Part shown: positions 8,735-18,212 of the stretch, one piece after another
Position numbering within the stretch: the stretch's first letter is position 1
Layout of the letters: every line of letters begins with the position of its first letter
Source of the DNA: Candidatus Eiseniibacteriota bacterium
GTDB taxonomy: Bacteria; Eisenbacteria; RBG-16-71-46
DNA length: 45,455 bases
Direction of reading: 5' to 3'
Assembly: GCA_016178685.1 (NCBI GenBank)
Contig: JACOSU010000095.1
Coordinates: forward strand, 1-45,455
Notes under the pieces: model-generated
Databases searched by the model: none
Told to the model about the DNA's origin: nothing
Seen by the model: only the letters and a program-made list of their open reading frames with translations
Program-made: the position numbers and the translations under genes

Positions 8735-9424
8735 ATGATATCCGTCGGCGTGCCTATCCGGACTGTCGCCATGACGGCATCATTCCCCTCACCGGATCGC
8801 GAGGCCGATGTGTTCTCACTGTTTCCACGCGAAGAAGACTTTTTCGCGCTGTTCCGCAAGCAGGGCGCCCTCGTCAAACTGGGTTGCGATCAGCTGAACG
8901 AGATGATGACGAGCTTCGACCGGCTCGGGGAGCGCGCCCGCCAGCTCAAGGACACCGAGCACCAGGGCGATCTGGTCGCGCACGAGCTGTTTGAGCGGCT
9001 GAACCGCACGTTCATCACGCCGCTCGAGCGCGAGGACATCCACGATCTGGCGAGCGGACTGGACGACGTGCTCGATGCGGTCGAGGCGATCGCGAGCCGT
9101 CTGGTGCTCTACAAGATCCAGAGCGCAACCCCCGAGGCGCGGCAGCTGGCAGCAATCGTGGTGAAGAGCGGAGCGCAGATCGAACAAGCCGTCAACAGCC
9201 TCAAGGACTTCAAGAACTTGATGGGCTTCACGATCGAGATCAACCGGCTCGAGAACGAGGCCGACACCATCTCGCGCCAGGCGGTCGCCGACCTGTTCGA
9301 CGGCCAGCACGAAGTGCTCGACGTGATGCGCTGGAAGGAGATCTACGGCCGACTCGAGGGCGCCACCGACAAGGCCGAAGACGTCGCCAACGTGATCGAG
9401 GCGATCGTGCTCAAGAACCGATGA
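8735..9424 (+). CDS. DUF47 / PhoU-like protein, PiT-associated (start may be ATG 8771)
   Basis: FSLFPREEDFFALFRKQGALVKLGCDQLNEMM...LKDTEHQGDLVAHELFERLNRTFITPLEREDIHDLASGLDDVLDAVEAIASRLVLYK; immediately upstream of pit. Confidence 0.9.
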   Translation: MISVGVPIRTVAMTASFPSPDREADVFSLFPREEDFFALFRKQGALVKLGCDQLNEMMTSFDRLGERARQLKDTEHQGDLVAHELFERLNRTFITPLEREDIHDLASGLDDVLDAVEAIASRLVLYKIQSATPEARQLAAIVVKSGAQIEQAVNSLKDFKNLMGFTIEINRLENEADTISRQAVADLFDGQHEVLDVMRWKEIYGRLEGATDKAEDVANVIEAIVLKNR

Positions 9425-9470
9425 GCGTGCGACGCGCGGGCTTTCTGTCGATGCGCAGGCCCAGCTGACC

Positions 9471-10466
9471 ATGCACCTGCCACCTCAGGTGGTCGCGATC
9501 ATCGGCGTCGCGCTGATCTTCGATTTTAGCAACGGGTTCCACGACGCCGCGAATTCGATCGCGACCGTGGTGAGCACGCGAGTGCTGCCGCCGCGCCTGG
9601 CGGTCGCGTGGGCCGCGTTCTTCAACTTCGTGGCGTTCGCGCTGTTCGGCGTTCACGTGGCGAAGACCATCGCCAAGGGCGTGGTCGATCCGTCGGTCGT
9701 CACGCCCGAGATCGTGCTCGCCGCCCTGATCGCGGCCCTCGCGTGGAATCTGCTCACATGGTGGCTCGGACTGCCGACCAGCTCGTCGCACACGCTGATC
9801 GGAGGATTCGTGGGCGCCGCGATGGTGGCGAAGGGCCCGGGCGCCGTGATCGCGTCCGGCATCACCAGGGTGGCGTGGTTCATCGCGCTCTCGCCGCTGA
9901 TCGGGCTCGCGCTGGGATTCACGGCAATGCTGATGGTGATGTGGGGGTTCCGGCGCTGGACCCCGAGCGGCGTGGATAAGCTATTTCGAAAGCTCCAGCT
10001 GGTGTCGGCCGCCGCGTTCAGCCTCGGCCACGGCAGCAACGACGCTCAGAAAACCGCCGGCATCATCACCGCGCTGCTCTATTCCACCGGGCAGCTCACG
10101 GGCGAGTTCCACGTTCCGCTATGGGTCATCCTCACGAGCTACGGCGCGATCGCGCTGGGCACGCTGATGGGCGGCTGGCGGATCGTCAGGACCATGGGCA
10201 TGAACATCACCAAGCTCCAGCCGGTCGGTGGATTCTGTGCCGAGACCGCGGGCGCGATCGCCCTGTTCGGGGCGACCGCCGTCGGCATTCCGGTCTCGAC
10301 CACGCACACCATCACCGGCGCGATCGTGGGCGTGGGCTCCACCCGAAGCATGTCGGCGGTCAAGTGGGGTGTCGCGGGGCGGATCGTGTGGGCGTGGGTG
10401 CTGACCATGCCGGCGGCCGGCGTGATCGCTGCGATCGCGTGGTGGGCAATCGGGCTCGCACGCTGA
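9471..10466 (+). CDS. pit: Inorganic phosphate transporter, PiT family
   Basis: FDFSNGFHDAANSIATVVSTRVLPPR, GLPTSSSHTLIGGFVGAA, LGHGSNDAQKTAGIITALL, GIPVSTTHTITGAIVGVGSTR. Confidence 0.95.
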   Translation: MHLPPQVVAIIGVALIFDFSNGFHDAANSIATVVSTRVLPPRLAVAWAAFFNFVAFALFGVHVAKTIAKGVVDPSVVTPEIVLAALIAALAWNLLTWWLGLPTSSSHTLIGGFVGAAMVAKGPGAVIASGITRVAWFIALSPLIGLALGFTAMLMVMWGFRRWTPSGVDKLFRKLQLVSAAAFSLGHGSNDAQKTAGIITALLYSTGQLTGEFHVPLWVILTSYGAIALGTLMGGWRIVRTMGMNITKLQPVGGFCAETAGAIALFGATAVGIPVSTTHTITGAIVGVGSTRSMSAVKWGVAGRIVWAWVLTMPAAGVIAAIAWWAIGLAR

Positions 10467-10561
10467 ACGGACCGGCCGCGACTGGAGCCCATGCTTCGCC
10501 AGCCGCCGCCGCATCGCCCGCCGCATCGTCAGTCGCGTGAGCAACGCCGGCGGCCGCGCCG

Positions 10562-12865
10562 CTATCCCGCGCCCGCCATCTGCGCGCGCGTGGCCGCGCC
10601 CGCGATCTTGATCGGCGCATCGCCGCCCGGGCGCGAGAGCAGCTCGACCGTGACCATCACGTTGTAATCCGGCTCGCCGCTCTCGGGATCGAAGCGCCGG
10701 GGGATCAACACGTTGGTTTCGGGCCAGTACGCCTGAAGCTGTCGGCTCTTGATCGGAGCATGGCGCGCGACGCCGATCCACTGCGCGACATCCGAGCGCA
10801 GCAGGATCTCGGCGCCGTCGGCAACGCCCAGCGATCGCGCGTCATCGAGATTCATCAGCACGTCGCGGCGCGTGCTCGATCCCATCAGGTGATCCCGATC
10901 GCCATAGCTCATGCTGTTGAACTGTTTTCCACGGCGCGTGGTGAGATAGAACCAGCCGGGCGGGATCACGATCTCGGGCACGTCGACCACGCTGAAACGC
11001 GCGCGGCCGTCCGGCATGCGGGCGAAGCCGTCGGCGAACAATCGTTCGCCGCCCCACTGCACCCACTGGTTCTCCTGCTCCAGCTTCTCGACCCCGGCGT
11101 AGAGCGGCATGGCCTTCGCCATCTCGACACGAATTGCGGCGGGGCCGCTCCACGGGAACGAGCGCGCGAGATGCGGCCGCGCGGCGAGCGCCACCGTGAC
11201 CGGGATCCGCCACTCGGCTCGCGCCTCGGCGATGCGCGGCCCCTCGATCTCGGGGCTGAAGCGGATGCGCCGTTCGGTGCTGGTGGAGGTGCCGCCGCCC
11301 GCGGTCTCGTAGCGCGTCTGGGCGGGGAGCAGAAGCACAGTCTGGCCCGGCAGCAGCGCCGACGTGTTGATTACGATGTCCTGGTGGATGCGCAGCTTCA
11401 CGCGCGAGAGCGCCTCGGCCATGTACGCGCGATCGGGCATGGTCTCGAGCAGGTTGCCGCCCAGCGAGTAGAACGCATCGATCTCGCCGCGCCATGCGGC
11501 TTCCAGCATCTGGAGCGTGCGGTGGCCCTTGGTCGCGGGCAGCGGTGCACCCCACAGCGATTCGAAGCGCGCGCGGTCGGCGGGATCGGCGACCAGAAAT
11601 CCGCCCGGCAACTTGTCGGGATCGACGCCACATTCACCGCCGCCCTGGACGCCGCTGTGCCCGCGGATCGGCATCACGCCGCATTTCTCGCGCCCCAGAA
11701 ATCCGCGGGCGAGCGCCAGGTTGACCAGCGCTTTCACGTTGCCGACGCCGAAGCGGTGCTGGGTGAGCCCCATGCTGTAGACGAACACGCAGGTTCGTGC
11801 GCCCGCGAGCGCGTCGGCGAAGCGCTGCATGTCGGCGCGCGAGACGCCCGATCCCTGCTCGAGCTTTTCCCACTCGAGCGAGGCGAGGTGGAGCTTCAGC
11901 GCATCGAACCCCGCCGTGCGCCCGGCGATGAACCGTTCGTCGCACGCGCCCCGTGTGATCAGGTGCTTGAGCGCGCCATGCATGAACGCGATGTCGCCGC
12001 CCACGCCGACCTGGAAGAAATCATCCATGATCCGCGTGCCGAAGATCGCGCTCTTCCAGTCGCTCGGCACCCAGTAGCGCTCGAGGCCCGGTTCGCGCAC
12101 CGGATTGACCACGATCACCCGCGTGCCCTGGCGTTTCGCGTAGCACAGGTACTTCATGGTGACGGGCTGATTGGCCGCGATGTTCGAGCCAAACGCCACC
12201 ACCAGATCGCTTCCGATCATGTCCTTGAGCGAACAGGTGGGGGCGGGGACTCCGAGCGTGTCCTTCAGGCCCGAGACGCTCGCCGCGTGACACAGGCGCG
12301 AGCACAGGTCCACGTGGTTCGAACCCATCAGCCGCGCGACCTTCGTGAACGAGTAATAAGTCTCGTTCGTGATGCCGCGCGAGGTGGCGAAGAATCCGAT
12401 CCGATCGCCGGGCACTTCGCGCAGCGCCTCCCCGGCGATGGAAAGCGCCTCGTCCCACGACAGGCGGTGGATCGCGTCGCTGCCGGCGCGATGGATCAGC
12501 GGGAACGGCAGCCGGCCGAGCCGATGAAGTTGCTCGTTGCTCAGCGTGCGCAGGCGCGAAAGCGAGCGCAGCTCGGACTCGGGAGCGGGGCCCATGGTGC
12601 TCAGGCGCAGAAGTTTCAATCGCGTCATGCACAGGTGCACGCCGTCGATCACGTCGTCGCGCAGCCCGCGCGGTCCCAGCGAGCAGCCGTCACACACCCC
12701 GTGGTTGAGGATGCGCCACGCGTAGGGCAGGTTGTCGCGGTTCTCCCACACCACCTGCGCCATCTCCAGGAACGGGCGCGGACGCGGATGACGCCGGGGC
12801 CCGAACGGAATCAGATCACGAACGCGAAAGCGTCCGCCGCTCGAATCGAGAGGATGGGGAGCCAT
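10562..12865 (-). CDS. Molybdopterin-dependent oxidoreductase, FdhF/YdeP family alpha subunit
   Basis: NHGVCDGCSLGPRGLRDDVIDGVHLCMTRLKLLRL, SLCSRLCHAASVSGL-type active site (Cys at the FdhF Sec position), MGLTQHRFGVGNVKALVNLALARGFLG. Confidence 0.9.
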   Translation of the reverse strand: MAPHPLDSSGGRFRVRDLIPFGPRRHPRPRPFLEMAQVVWENRDNLPYAWRILNHGVCDGCSLGPRGLRDDVIDGVHLCMTRLKLLRLSTMGPAPESELRSLSRLRTLSNEQLHRLGRLPFPLIHRAGSDAIHRLSWDEALSIAGEALREVPGDRIGFFATSRGITNETYYSFTKVARLMGSNHVDLCSRLCHAASVSGLKDTLGVPAPTCSLKDMIGSDLVVAFGSNIAANQPVTMKYLCYAKRQGTRVIVVNPVREPGLERYWVPSDWKSAIFGTRIMDDFFQVGVGGDIAFMHGALKHLITRGACDERFIAGRTAGFDALKLHLASLEWEKLEQGSGVSRADMQRFADALAGARTCVFVYSMGLTQHRFGVGNVKALVNLALARGFLGREKCGVMPIRGHSGVQGGGECGVDPDKLPGGFLVADPADRARFESLWGAPLPATKGHRTLQMLEAAWRGEIDAFYSLGGNLLETMPDRAYMAEALSRVKLRIHQDIVINTSALLPGQTVLLLPAQTRYETAGGGTSTSTERRIRFSPEIEGPRIAEARAEWRIPVTVALAARPHLARSFPWSGPAAIRVEMAKAMPLYAGVEKLEQENQWVQWGGERLFADGFARMPDGRARFSVVDVPEIVIPPGWFYLTTRRGKQFNSMSYGDRDHLMGSSTRRDVLMNLDDARSLGVADGAEILLRSDVAQWIGVARHAPIKSRQLQAYWPETNVLIPRRFDPESGEPDYNVMVTVELLSRPGGDAPIKIAGAATRAQMAGAG

Positions 12866-13160
12866 GGCGTTCGCTCAGCCGGGGTGGCGCATGCGTGGCC
12901 CGAAGGCCGGAGAGCGCGGGGAACGCATCACGGCTCAAAACTAGGGCGCGCTCGCGGCGGCGTCAACTGCGGACGCCACGCGTGCGCGTGCCTCGCGACC
13001 GTTTCCACGCTGGCGCCGGGGTGGTGGAACGGCGGCGCGAGGCTCGCCGCATCCCCCTCGCGCGACGGGCCCGCCCCGCGGCGTGCCCGCCTCACACGTT
13101 CTGCGCTAGACTGCCGCGATCGCAATCACGCTTCAGAAATCCCGCCACGCGGAGCGCTCC

Positions 13161-14174
13161 ATGGACTATCGCCGTCTCGGCAGCACCGGACTCAAGATTT
13201 CGTCGCTGTCGTTGGGCTCGTGGACGACGTACGGCGGATACGTGGACGATGCGGTCGCGATCTCGATCGTGCGCCGCGCGTTCGAGCTGGGCATCAACCT
13301 GTTCGACACCGCCGACGTCTATGTGCGCGGCGCGGCCGAGACCGTGCTGGGGCGCGCGCGGAAATCGATGCCGCGCGAGCAGGTCGTGATCGCGACCAAG
13401 TGCATGGGGCGGGTTTGGGACGGCCCGCTCGGGGCGGGGCTCTCGCGCAAACACATCTTCGACGCGATGGATCAGAGCTTGAAGCGCCTGCAGGTGGATT
13501 ACGTGGACCTCTACCAGGCGCACGCGCCCGACAAGGACACGCCGATCGAAGAGACGCTCGAAGCGTTCGAGGATCTGGTGCGCACGGGCAAGGCGCGCTA
13601 CATCGGGTTCTCGAACTATGACCGCGAGCCCGCGCTCATTCGCCGCGCGGTGGCGCACCAGAAGTCGCGCGGCTGGAGCCGCTTCGTCTCGAGCCAGCCG
13701 CGCTACAGCCTGCTCGACCGCCACGTCGAGCCGGAGCACATCGGATTCTGCCGCACGAACGAGATCGGCATGATCGTCTATTCGCCGCTCGCGCAGGGTG
13801 TGCTCACCAACAAGTACGCGCGCGGCGCGGTGCCCGAGGGCAGCCGCGGGGCATCGAAGTTCGCGCACTTCCTGACCGGCGAAAAAGCACTTACGCCCGA
13901 GAACGTGGCGGCGGCCGAGCGGTTCGCGGCGTGGTGCGCGGCGAAGGGTCTCGAGCCGGCGCCGGTCGCGCTCGCGTGGGTGCTGCGCTGCCCGCAGGTC
14001 TCGAGCGCCATCATCGGCGCGACGCGGATCGAGCAGCTCGAGCAAAACATGAAGTGCTGGGACGTAAGCTTAAGCGATGCAGAGTGGCGCGGGGCCGAGG
14101 CCGCGGTCGCCGGCAAGCCGGCGCGGGCCTCATCACGCGCGAAGCCTCCCGTGCGGAAGGCGAAGAAGAAGTAA
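13161..14174 (+). CDS. Aldo/keto reductase (Kv-beta/YghZ-type)
   Basis: MDYRRLGSTGLKISSLSLGSWTTYGGYVDDAVAISIVRRAFELGINLFDTADVY, DYVDLYQAHAPDKDTPIEETLEAFEDLVRTGKARYIGFSNYD. Confidence 0.94.
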   Translation: MDYRRLGSTGLKISSLSLGSWTTYGGYVDDAVAISIVRRAFELGINLFDTADVYVRGAAETVLGRARKSMPREQVVIATKCMGRVWDGPLGAGLSRKHIFDAMDQSLKRLQVDYVDLYQAHAPDKDTPIEETLEAFEDLVRTGKARYIGFSNYDREPALIRRAVAHQKSRGWSRFVSSQPRYSLLDRHVEPEHIGFCRTNEIGMIVYSPLAQGVLTNKYARGAVPEGSRGASKFAHFLTGEKALTPENVAAAERFAAWCAAKGLEPAPVALAWVLRCPQVSSAIIGATRIEQLEQNMKCWDVSLSDAEWRGAEAAVAGKPARASSRAKPPVRKAKKK

Positions 14175-14233
14175 GCGGAGATGCCCGTGCCGCGCGTCAC
14201 CGTTGGCGTCGGCCCCGCGCATGGAGTCTGCGC

Positions 14234-15415
14234 GTGAACGCGATCCTGCGCCTGTTCCCGGCGCTGCGCTCGGCGCGGCTCGACCGCCACGAGATCGCGG
14301 GCTCGCTCGGCGATCTCGGCACGTTCCTTCCGCTGCTGGTCGGAATGGCGTCCCAGAACGGGCTCGACTTTGCATCGGCGCTGTTCTTCGCGGGCCTCTT
14401 CAATCTGGCGACCGGGCTGGTATTTGCGATCCCGATGGCGGTCCAGCCCATGAAGGCGATCGCCGCCGTCGCGTTGACCGAGGGGCTCACGGTTCCGCAG
14501 ATCCTCGCCGCGGGCGCGACCGTGAGCGCGATCGTGCTGGTGCTGGGCGTGACCGGGCTGATCGACGCGCTCGATCGCGTGGTGCCGCGCAGCGTGGTGC
14601 GCGGAATTCAGCTCTCGCTCGGGCTGTCGCTGCTGATGAAGGGCGCGCAGATGGTGACGGGCACGCACGTGGTGGTGGGATGGGACAGCCTCGCGACCGG
14701 CCTCGTCGCCGTGCTCGCCGTGCTCGCGCTGTTGGGCTCGCGCCGAGTGCCGGCCGCGCTCGCGATGTTCGCTGCCGGGATCGCGCTCGCGATCGCGAAG
14801 CAACCGACCGTGATGTCGTCGCTCCATGCCGGCTTCACGTTGCCGCACGTAACGCAGCTCGCGTGGAGCGATTTCACGAGCGCGTTTCCGCGTGCGGCGC
14901 TGCCTCAGATTCCGCTCACCACGCTCAACTCGGTGATCGCGGTATGCGCACTCTCGGGCGATCTCTTCCCGGGGCGCCGCGCGAACCCCCGGCGCGTGGC
15001 GGTTTCGGTCGGGCTCATGAATCTGGTGGGAGCGTGGTTCGGCGCCATGCCGATGTGCCACGGCGCAGGCGGGCTCGCGGGCCAGAGCCGCTTTGGCGCG
15101 CGCACCAACGGCTCGATCCTCTTTCTGGGCGCGGTCAAGCTCACGGTCGCGGTGGTGTTCGGCGCCTCGCTCATGACGTTGTGCGGCGCGTTTCCCGCGA
15201 GCGTGCTGGGCGTGATGCTGGGCTTCAGCGGGATCGAACTGGCGATGGTGTTCCGCGATCAGAGCGGGCGCCGCGACGCGTTCGTGATGCTGACCACGGC
15301 GGGACTGTGCCTTGCGCTCACGAACCTTGCGCTCGGATTCGGCATCGGGCTCGCGATCGCATGGCTCACGAGGTTGCCGTGGATCCGGATCGAGGGCGCG
15401 GGCGAGCGTGGCTGA
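14234..15415 (+). CDS. MOT1/SulP-like molybdate/sulfate transporter
   Basis: GSLGDLGTFLPLLVGMASQNGLDFASALFFAGLFNLATGLVFAIPMAVQPMKAIAAVAL...MCHGAGGLAGQSRFGARTNGSILFLGAVKL; in-frame GTG start at 14234. Confidence 0.88.
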   Translation: MNAILRLFPALRSARLDRHEIAGSLGDLGTFLPLLVGMASQNGLDFASALFFAGLFNLATGLVFAIPMAVQPMKAIAAVALTEGLTVPQILAAGATVSAIVLVLGVTGLIDALDRVVPRSVVRGIQLSLGLSLLMKGAQMVTGTHVVVGWDSLATGLVAVLAVLALLGSRRVPAALAMFAAGIALAIAKQPTVMSSLHAGFTLPHVTQLAWSDFTSAFPRAALPQIPLTTLNSVIAVCALSGDLFPGRRANPRRVAVSVGLMNLVGAWFGAMPMCHGAGGLAGQSRFGARTNGSILFLGAVKLTVAVVFGASLMTLCGAFPASVLGVMLGFSGIELAMVFRDQSGRRDAFVMLTTAGLCLALTNLALGFGIGLAIAWLTRLPWIRIEGAGERG

Positions 15416-15421
15416 CACGCC

Positions 15422-15448
15422 CGCGCCCGGCCAGATCGACCGGGCGCG
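15422..15448 (+). terminator. Terminator-like inverted repeat between convergent genes
   Basis: CGCGCCCGG-CCAGATCGA-CCGGGCGCG, perfect 9-bp stem. Confidence 0.45.
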
Positions 15449-15499
15449 TCTGCGATTCACAAGTCATTGCCCTCTGGCCCGGCGCTGGTCGCAACGTTC

Positions 15500-16441
15500 C
15501 TACCAGCGGGGCGGCTGAGCGAAACCGATCGCTCCGTCCTCGCGATCCTGAAGCCGCGAGTGCCGCGGGATGATTCCGAGCGCGCGCAGCCCCGACTCGT
15601 ACTCGTAGCGCAGGATCAACTGGTCGCTGGCGGTCGAGGCCGCGATGAAATCAGTGCGCACCGCGTGATCCTCGCGCCGCCCGCCCCAGCCGGTGCCGGG
15701 GAATGATTCGCGCTCGGGACGCGCGGCGGCCTCGTCGCGCGCCTTGCCCTGCGCTTCATTGCGGGCCACGCTCTTGCGGCTGGCGTCGGCGCCGCCTTCG
15801 CGCGGGGCGCGCCCATCGCTGGCCTGAGGTGCCTTCTCTTCGCCGTCCTCGCGCGTCGAAGGCTGATCGGCGCGTTGGGGAACCGGCGCGCTCGACGGCC
15901 CACCGTAGTAATTCAACAGCCCCCTGCCCCAGGCCAGCGGCCGCTGTTCCTCGAACGCCAGCACGCGAATCCAGCCCATGTCGCCGTTCGCCTGTCCGGT
16001 GCGCTCGGCGTACGATTGCTGTTCATCCACGAACACGAACTGCCGCACTTCGGAGAGCGAGGTCCGCCAGCCGCGGATCACGATGTGATCGTACGGTCCC
16101 AGCACGTACATCGATTCTCCGGAGCCGAGGTTCGATCGCGTACCGCTCACCACGTTCAGGCCATCCACGCTCATCAGCACGCCGATCCGCCGGTCGGTGC
16201 GATTGCGCAATTCGACCGCGTAATGTCCGCCCGCCACCGCCTCGAAATAGCGGCGTTCGGGCGGCCACACCCAGTGTCTCGCGTAGAGCGAAACCGGGTG
16301 TCCGTCCTCGATCACACGCACGCTCACCAGCTGGCCGCGCGAACAGTCCGATGCGCACCACGCGTGCGCGGCAGGAGCGAAGGTCGAGGTGGCGGCGGCC
16401 GCCACGGCGAACGAGCACAGCAGTCTGAACAGGCGTTGCAT
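15500..16441 (-). CDS. Secreted protein of unknown function
   Basis: ATG with GGAGG SD; signal peptide MQRLFRLLCSFAVAAAATSTFAPAAHAW; coherent ordered region YFEAVAGGHYAVELRNRTDRRIGVLMSVDGLNVVSGTRSNLGSGESMYVLGPYDHIVIRGWRTS. Confidence 0.75.
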   Translation of the reverse strand: MQRLFRLLCSFAVAAAATSTFAPAAHAWCASDCSRGQLVSVRVIEDGHPVSLYARHWVWPPERRYFEAVAGGHYAVELRNRTDRRIGVLMSVDGLNVVSGTRSNLGSGESMYVLGPYDHIVIRGWRTSLSEVRQFVFVDEQQSYAERTGQANGDMGWIRVLAFEEQRPLAWGRGLLNYYGGPSSAPVPQRADQPSTREDGEEKAPQASDGRAPREGGADASRKSVARNEAQGKARDEAAARPERESFPGTGWGGRREDHAVRTDFIAASTASDQLILRYEYESGLRALGIIPRHSRLQDREDGAIGFAQPPRW

Positions 16442-16668
16442 GAAGCCTCCTCGGCGCGCGGGTAGGGTCGATTGCGCGACTGAAACCGGATACTCCGCCC
16501 CGCGGCGGATATTCCGTGGAGGGCGTTCGGTGGTAGGCTTGTGGGGTCGGCGGGCCTGATCAAATGTCACGGGCGGGCCGCTGAACCGTAGGGGACGGCA
16601 TGGCGCACGGCCGGCGATCGCGCGTCAGATCGGCCCCCCGCACCGGCGCCTCGCATTGGAGGTTCTTC

Positions 16669-17502
16669 GTGAGATTTCGCACGTTCTGGGGGACACTGGC
16701 GCTTTCGCTCGCGCTCTCATCGCCCGCGCACGCGCTGATTTCCCTCGGCGCGCAGGCCCCGTACTTCTCCAAGTCCGTGCTCGGCGGCGGCACCACCTCG
16801 CTCCCCGAATACTCGGGCAAGATCCTGGTGTTGTTCCTGCTCGGGTATGGCTGAGATTTCTGCATGACCGACGGTCCGTCGGTCGAGCAGGACATCTCGC
16901 AGTACTACGAGGCCCGCTATCCGGGCTTGGTGCGCGTGCTGGGTCCCGATCTCTGGAATGGAACGTCGAGCCAGCTCACGACCTTCCAGCAGGTGACGGG
17001 CGTGACGTTTCCACTCCTGTTGCAAGGCGGATCGAGCGCCGGCGGTGACCTCGCCACACTCTACGGGCCGTACGACAATTACGTGGTGATCAATCCGCGC
17101 GGGATCGTGCGCTATCACGCGGCGCTCACCTGGCCGCACGGCAATCGCTATCACCTCGCCGAAATCCGCGGCTCGATCGATTCGCTGGTGCCGACGGTGG
17201 CGGGCGTGGACCCACCCGGAGCTTCATCCGTGCGCTTCGCCGCGAATCCCAATCCTTCCGCGGGCGCGACCGAATTCGAATGGGCGCTGCCCGGAGCGAC
17301 AGGGCCCGCGTGGATCGAAGTGTTCGATCTGACCGGTCGCCGCGTGTGGCGGATCCAGACCGGTGGGGCCAGCGCGGGCGAGGCGCACGTGAGGTGGGAT
17401 GGCGGCGACGAGAGCGGCGCACCCGTGCGGGCCGGCGTATATCTGGTGCGCGCATCGATCGGTGAGAGGAGCATCACGCGGCGTATCGTGAGGCTCAGGT
17501 GA
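16669..17502 (+). CDS. Candidate selenoprotein: secreted redoxin/thioredoxin-fold protein with UxxC motif (Sec at TGA 16852-16854) and C-terminal FlgD-like domain
   Basis: GTG start with GGAGG SD and signal peptide VRFRTFWGTLALSLALSSPAHA. ISLGAQAPYFSKSVLGGGTTSLPEYSGKILVLFLLGYG-[UGA]-DFCMTDGPSVEQDISQYYEARYPGLVRVLG is contiguous in one frame. Ends in a FlgD-like domain PNPSAGATEFEWALPGATGPAWIEVFDLTGRRVWRI...GVYLVRASIGERSITRRIVRLR. The ORF track splits it into 16600..16854 and 16864..17502. Confidence 0.88.
16852..16884 (+). promoter_or_regulatory. UGA codon plus bacterial SECIS-like hairpin
   Basis: UGA (16852-54), 11-nt spacer GATTTCTGCAT, stem GACCGAC (16866-72), loop GGTCC (16873-77), stem GTCGGTC (16878-84). 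Confidence 0.85.
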
Positions 17503-18212
17503 CGCAAGCGCGCGCCGCGGCCTGCGCTGCGCTCGCGTTCGGGATCACGCTCGCGGCCGCGGGCTCAGAGATGGCGGCCGGCGCCGGCACGGCGTCCGCA
17601 TCGCCCGCGAGTTTCGCCGCGCCCGCGAGTTTCGCCGCGCCCGCGAGTTTCACCGCGCCCGCGAGTTTCGCATCGTCCACCGCGTCCGCGATCGCGTCGG
17701 TGCCGGGCCTCGGTGGCCGGGCGAGTGCACCCGATTTTCGGATCGAGTCGCTCGATCAAAAGCGCCTCGATCTGGCGTCGCTCCTCCAGCACGGACCTGT
17801 CGTGCTCGACTTCTGGGCGACGTGGTGCCAACCCTGCCTCGCCGAGCTGCCCGAGATCGAGGCCCTTTACCGAAGGCTCGCGCCACGCGGCGTCAACGTG
17901 ATCGCAATCTCGATCGACAGCCCGCGGAATTTCGCACGCGTGCGGCCGTTCGTCTCGCGACTGGGCCTCACGTTTCCGGTCGCGCTCGATGAAGACGGGG
18001 CGCTTCAGCAGAGCTATCAGGTGCGCGCCGCGCCCACCACGTTCGTGATCGCCAGGGATGGCATCATCGCCTACTCGCACGTGGGCTATCAGCACGGCGA
18101 CACGGCAGCGCTCGAACGCGCGATCCGGACGCTGCTGCCCGCATCCGCGGAGTCGTCGAGCGCAGATTCATCGTCGAACGCGCGCCCAACCGCAGCCGAC
18201 TCCACGCGATGA
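17499..18212 (+). CDS. TlpA/ResA-like thioredoxin-family protein, exported
   Basis: APDFRIESLDQKRLDLASLLQHGPVVLDFWATWCQPCLAELPEIEALYRRLAPRGVNVIAISIDSPRNFARVRPFV...AAPTTFVIARDGIIAY; GTG overlaps the upstream TGA. Confidence 0.93.
   Translation: MTQARAAACAALAFGITLAAAGSEMAAGAGTASASPASFAAPASFAAPASFTAPASFASSTASAIASVPGLGGRASAPDFRIESLDQKRLDLASLLQHGPVVLDFWATWCQPCLAELPEIEALYRRLAPRGVNVIAISIDSPRNFARVRPFVSRLGLTFPVALDEDGALQQSYQVRAAPTTFVIARDGIIAYSHVGYQHGDTAALERAIRTLLPASAESSSADSSSNARPTAADSTR
17604..17675 (+). repeat. 18-bp in-frame tandem repeat, about 4 copies (PASFAA) in the N-terminus of the TlpA-like protein
   Basis: CCCGCGAGTTTCGCCGCG repeated from 17604, 17622, 17640, 17658. Confidence 0.9.

Noticed and set aside
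8398-8877. Repeat-containing minus-strand ORF across the 22-bp array
   Set aside because: A 22-bp period rotates frames and gives low-complexity Arg/Gly-rich translation in all frames; overlaps the true DUF47 gene start.
16852-16854. UGA reassigned to Gly or Trp (alternative genetic code) as explanation for in-frame TGAs
   Set aside because: TGA serves as the normal stop for many genes here (S9 peptidase, glpD, lrp, UDG, selenoprotein itself), often in GTGA/ATGA overlaps, so global reassignment is excluded.
16864-17502. Independent gene starting at ATG 16864
   Set aside because: No SD upstream, no signal peptide, begins in the middle of a redoxin fold right after the catalytic motif; better explained as the 3' part of the selenoprotein gene.
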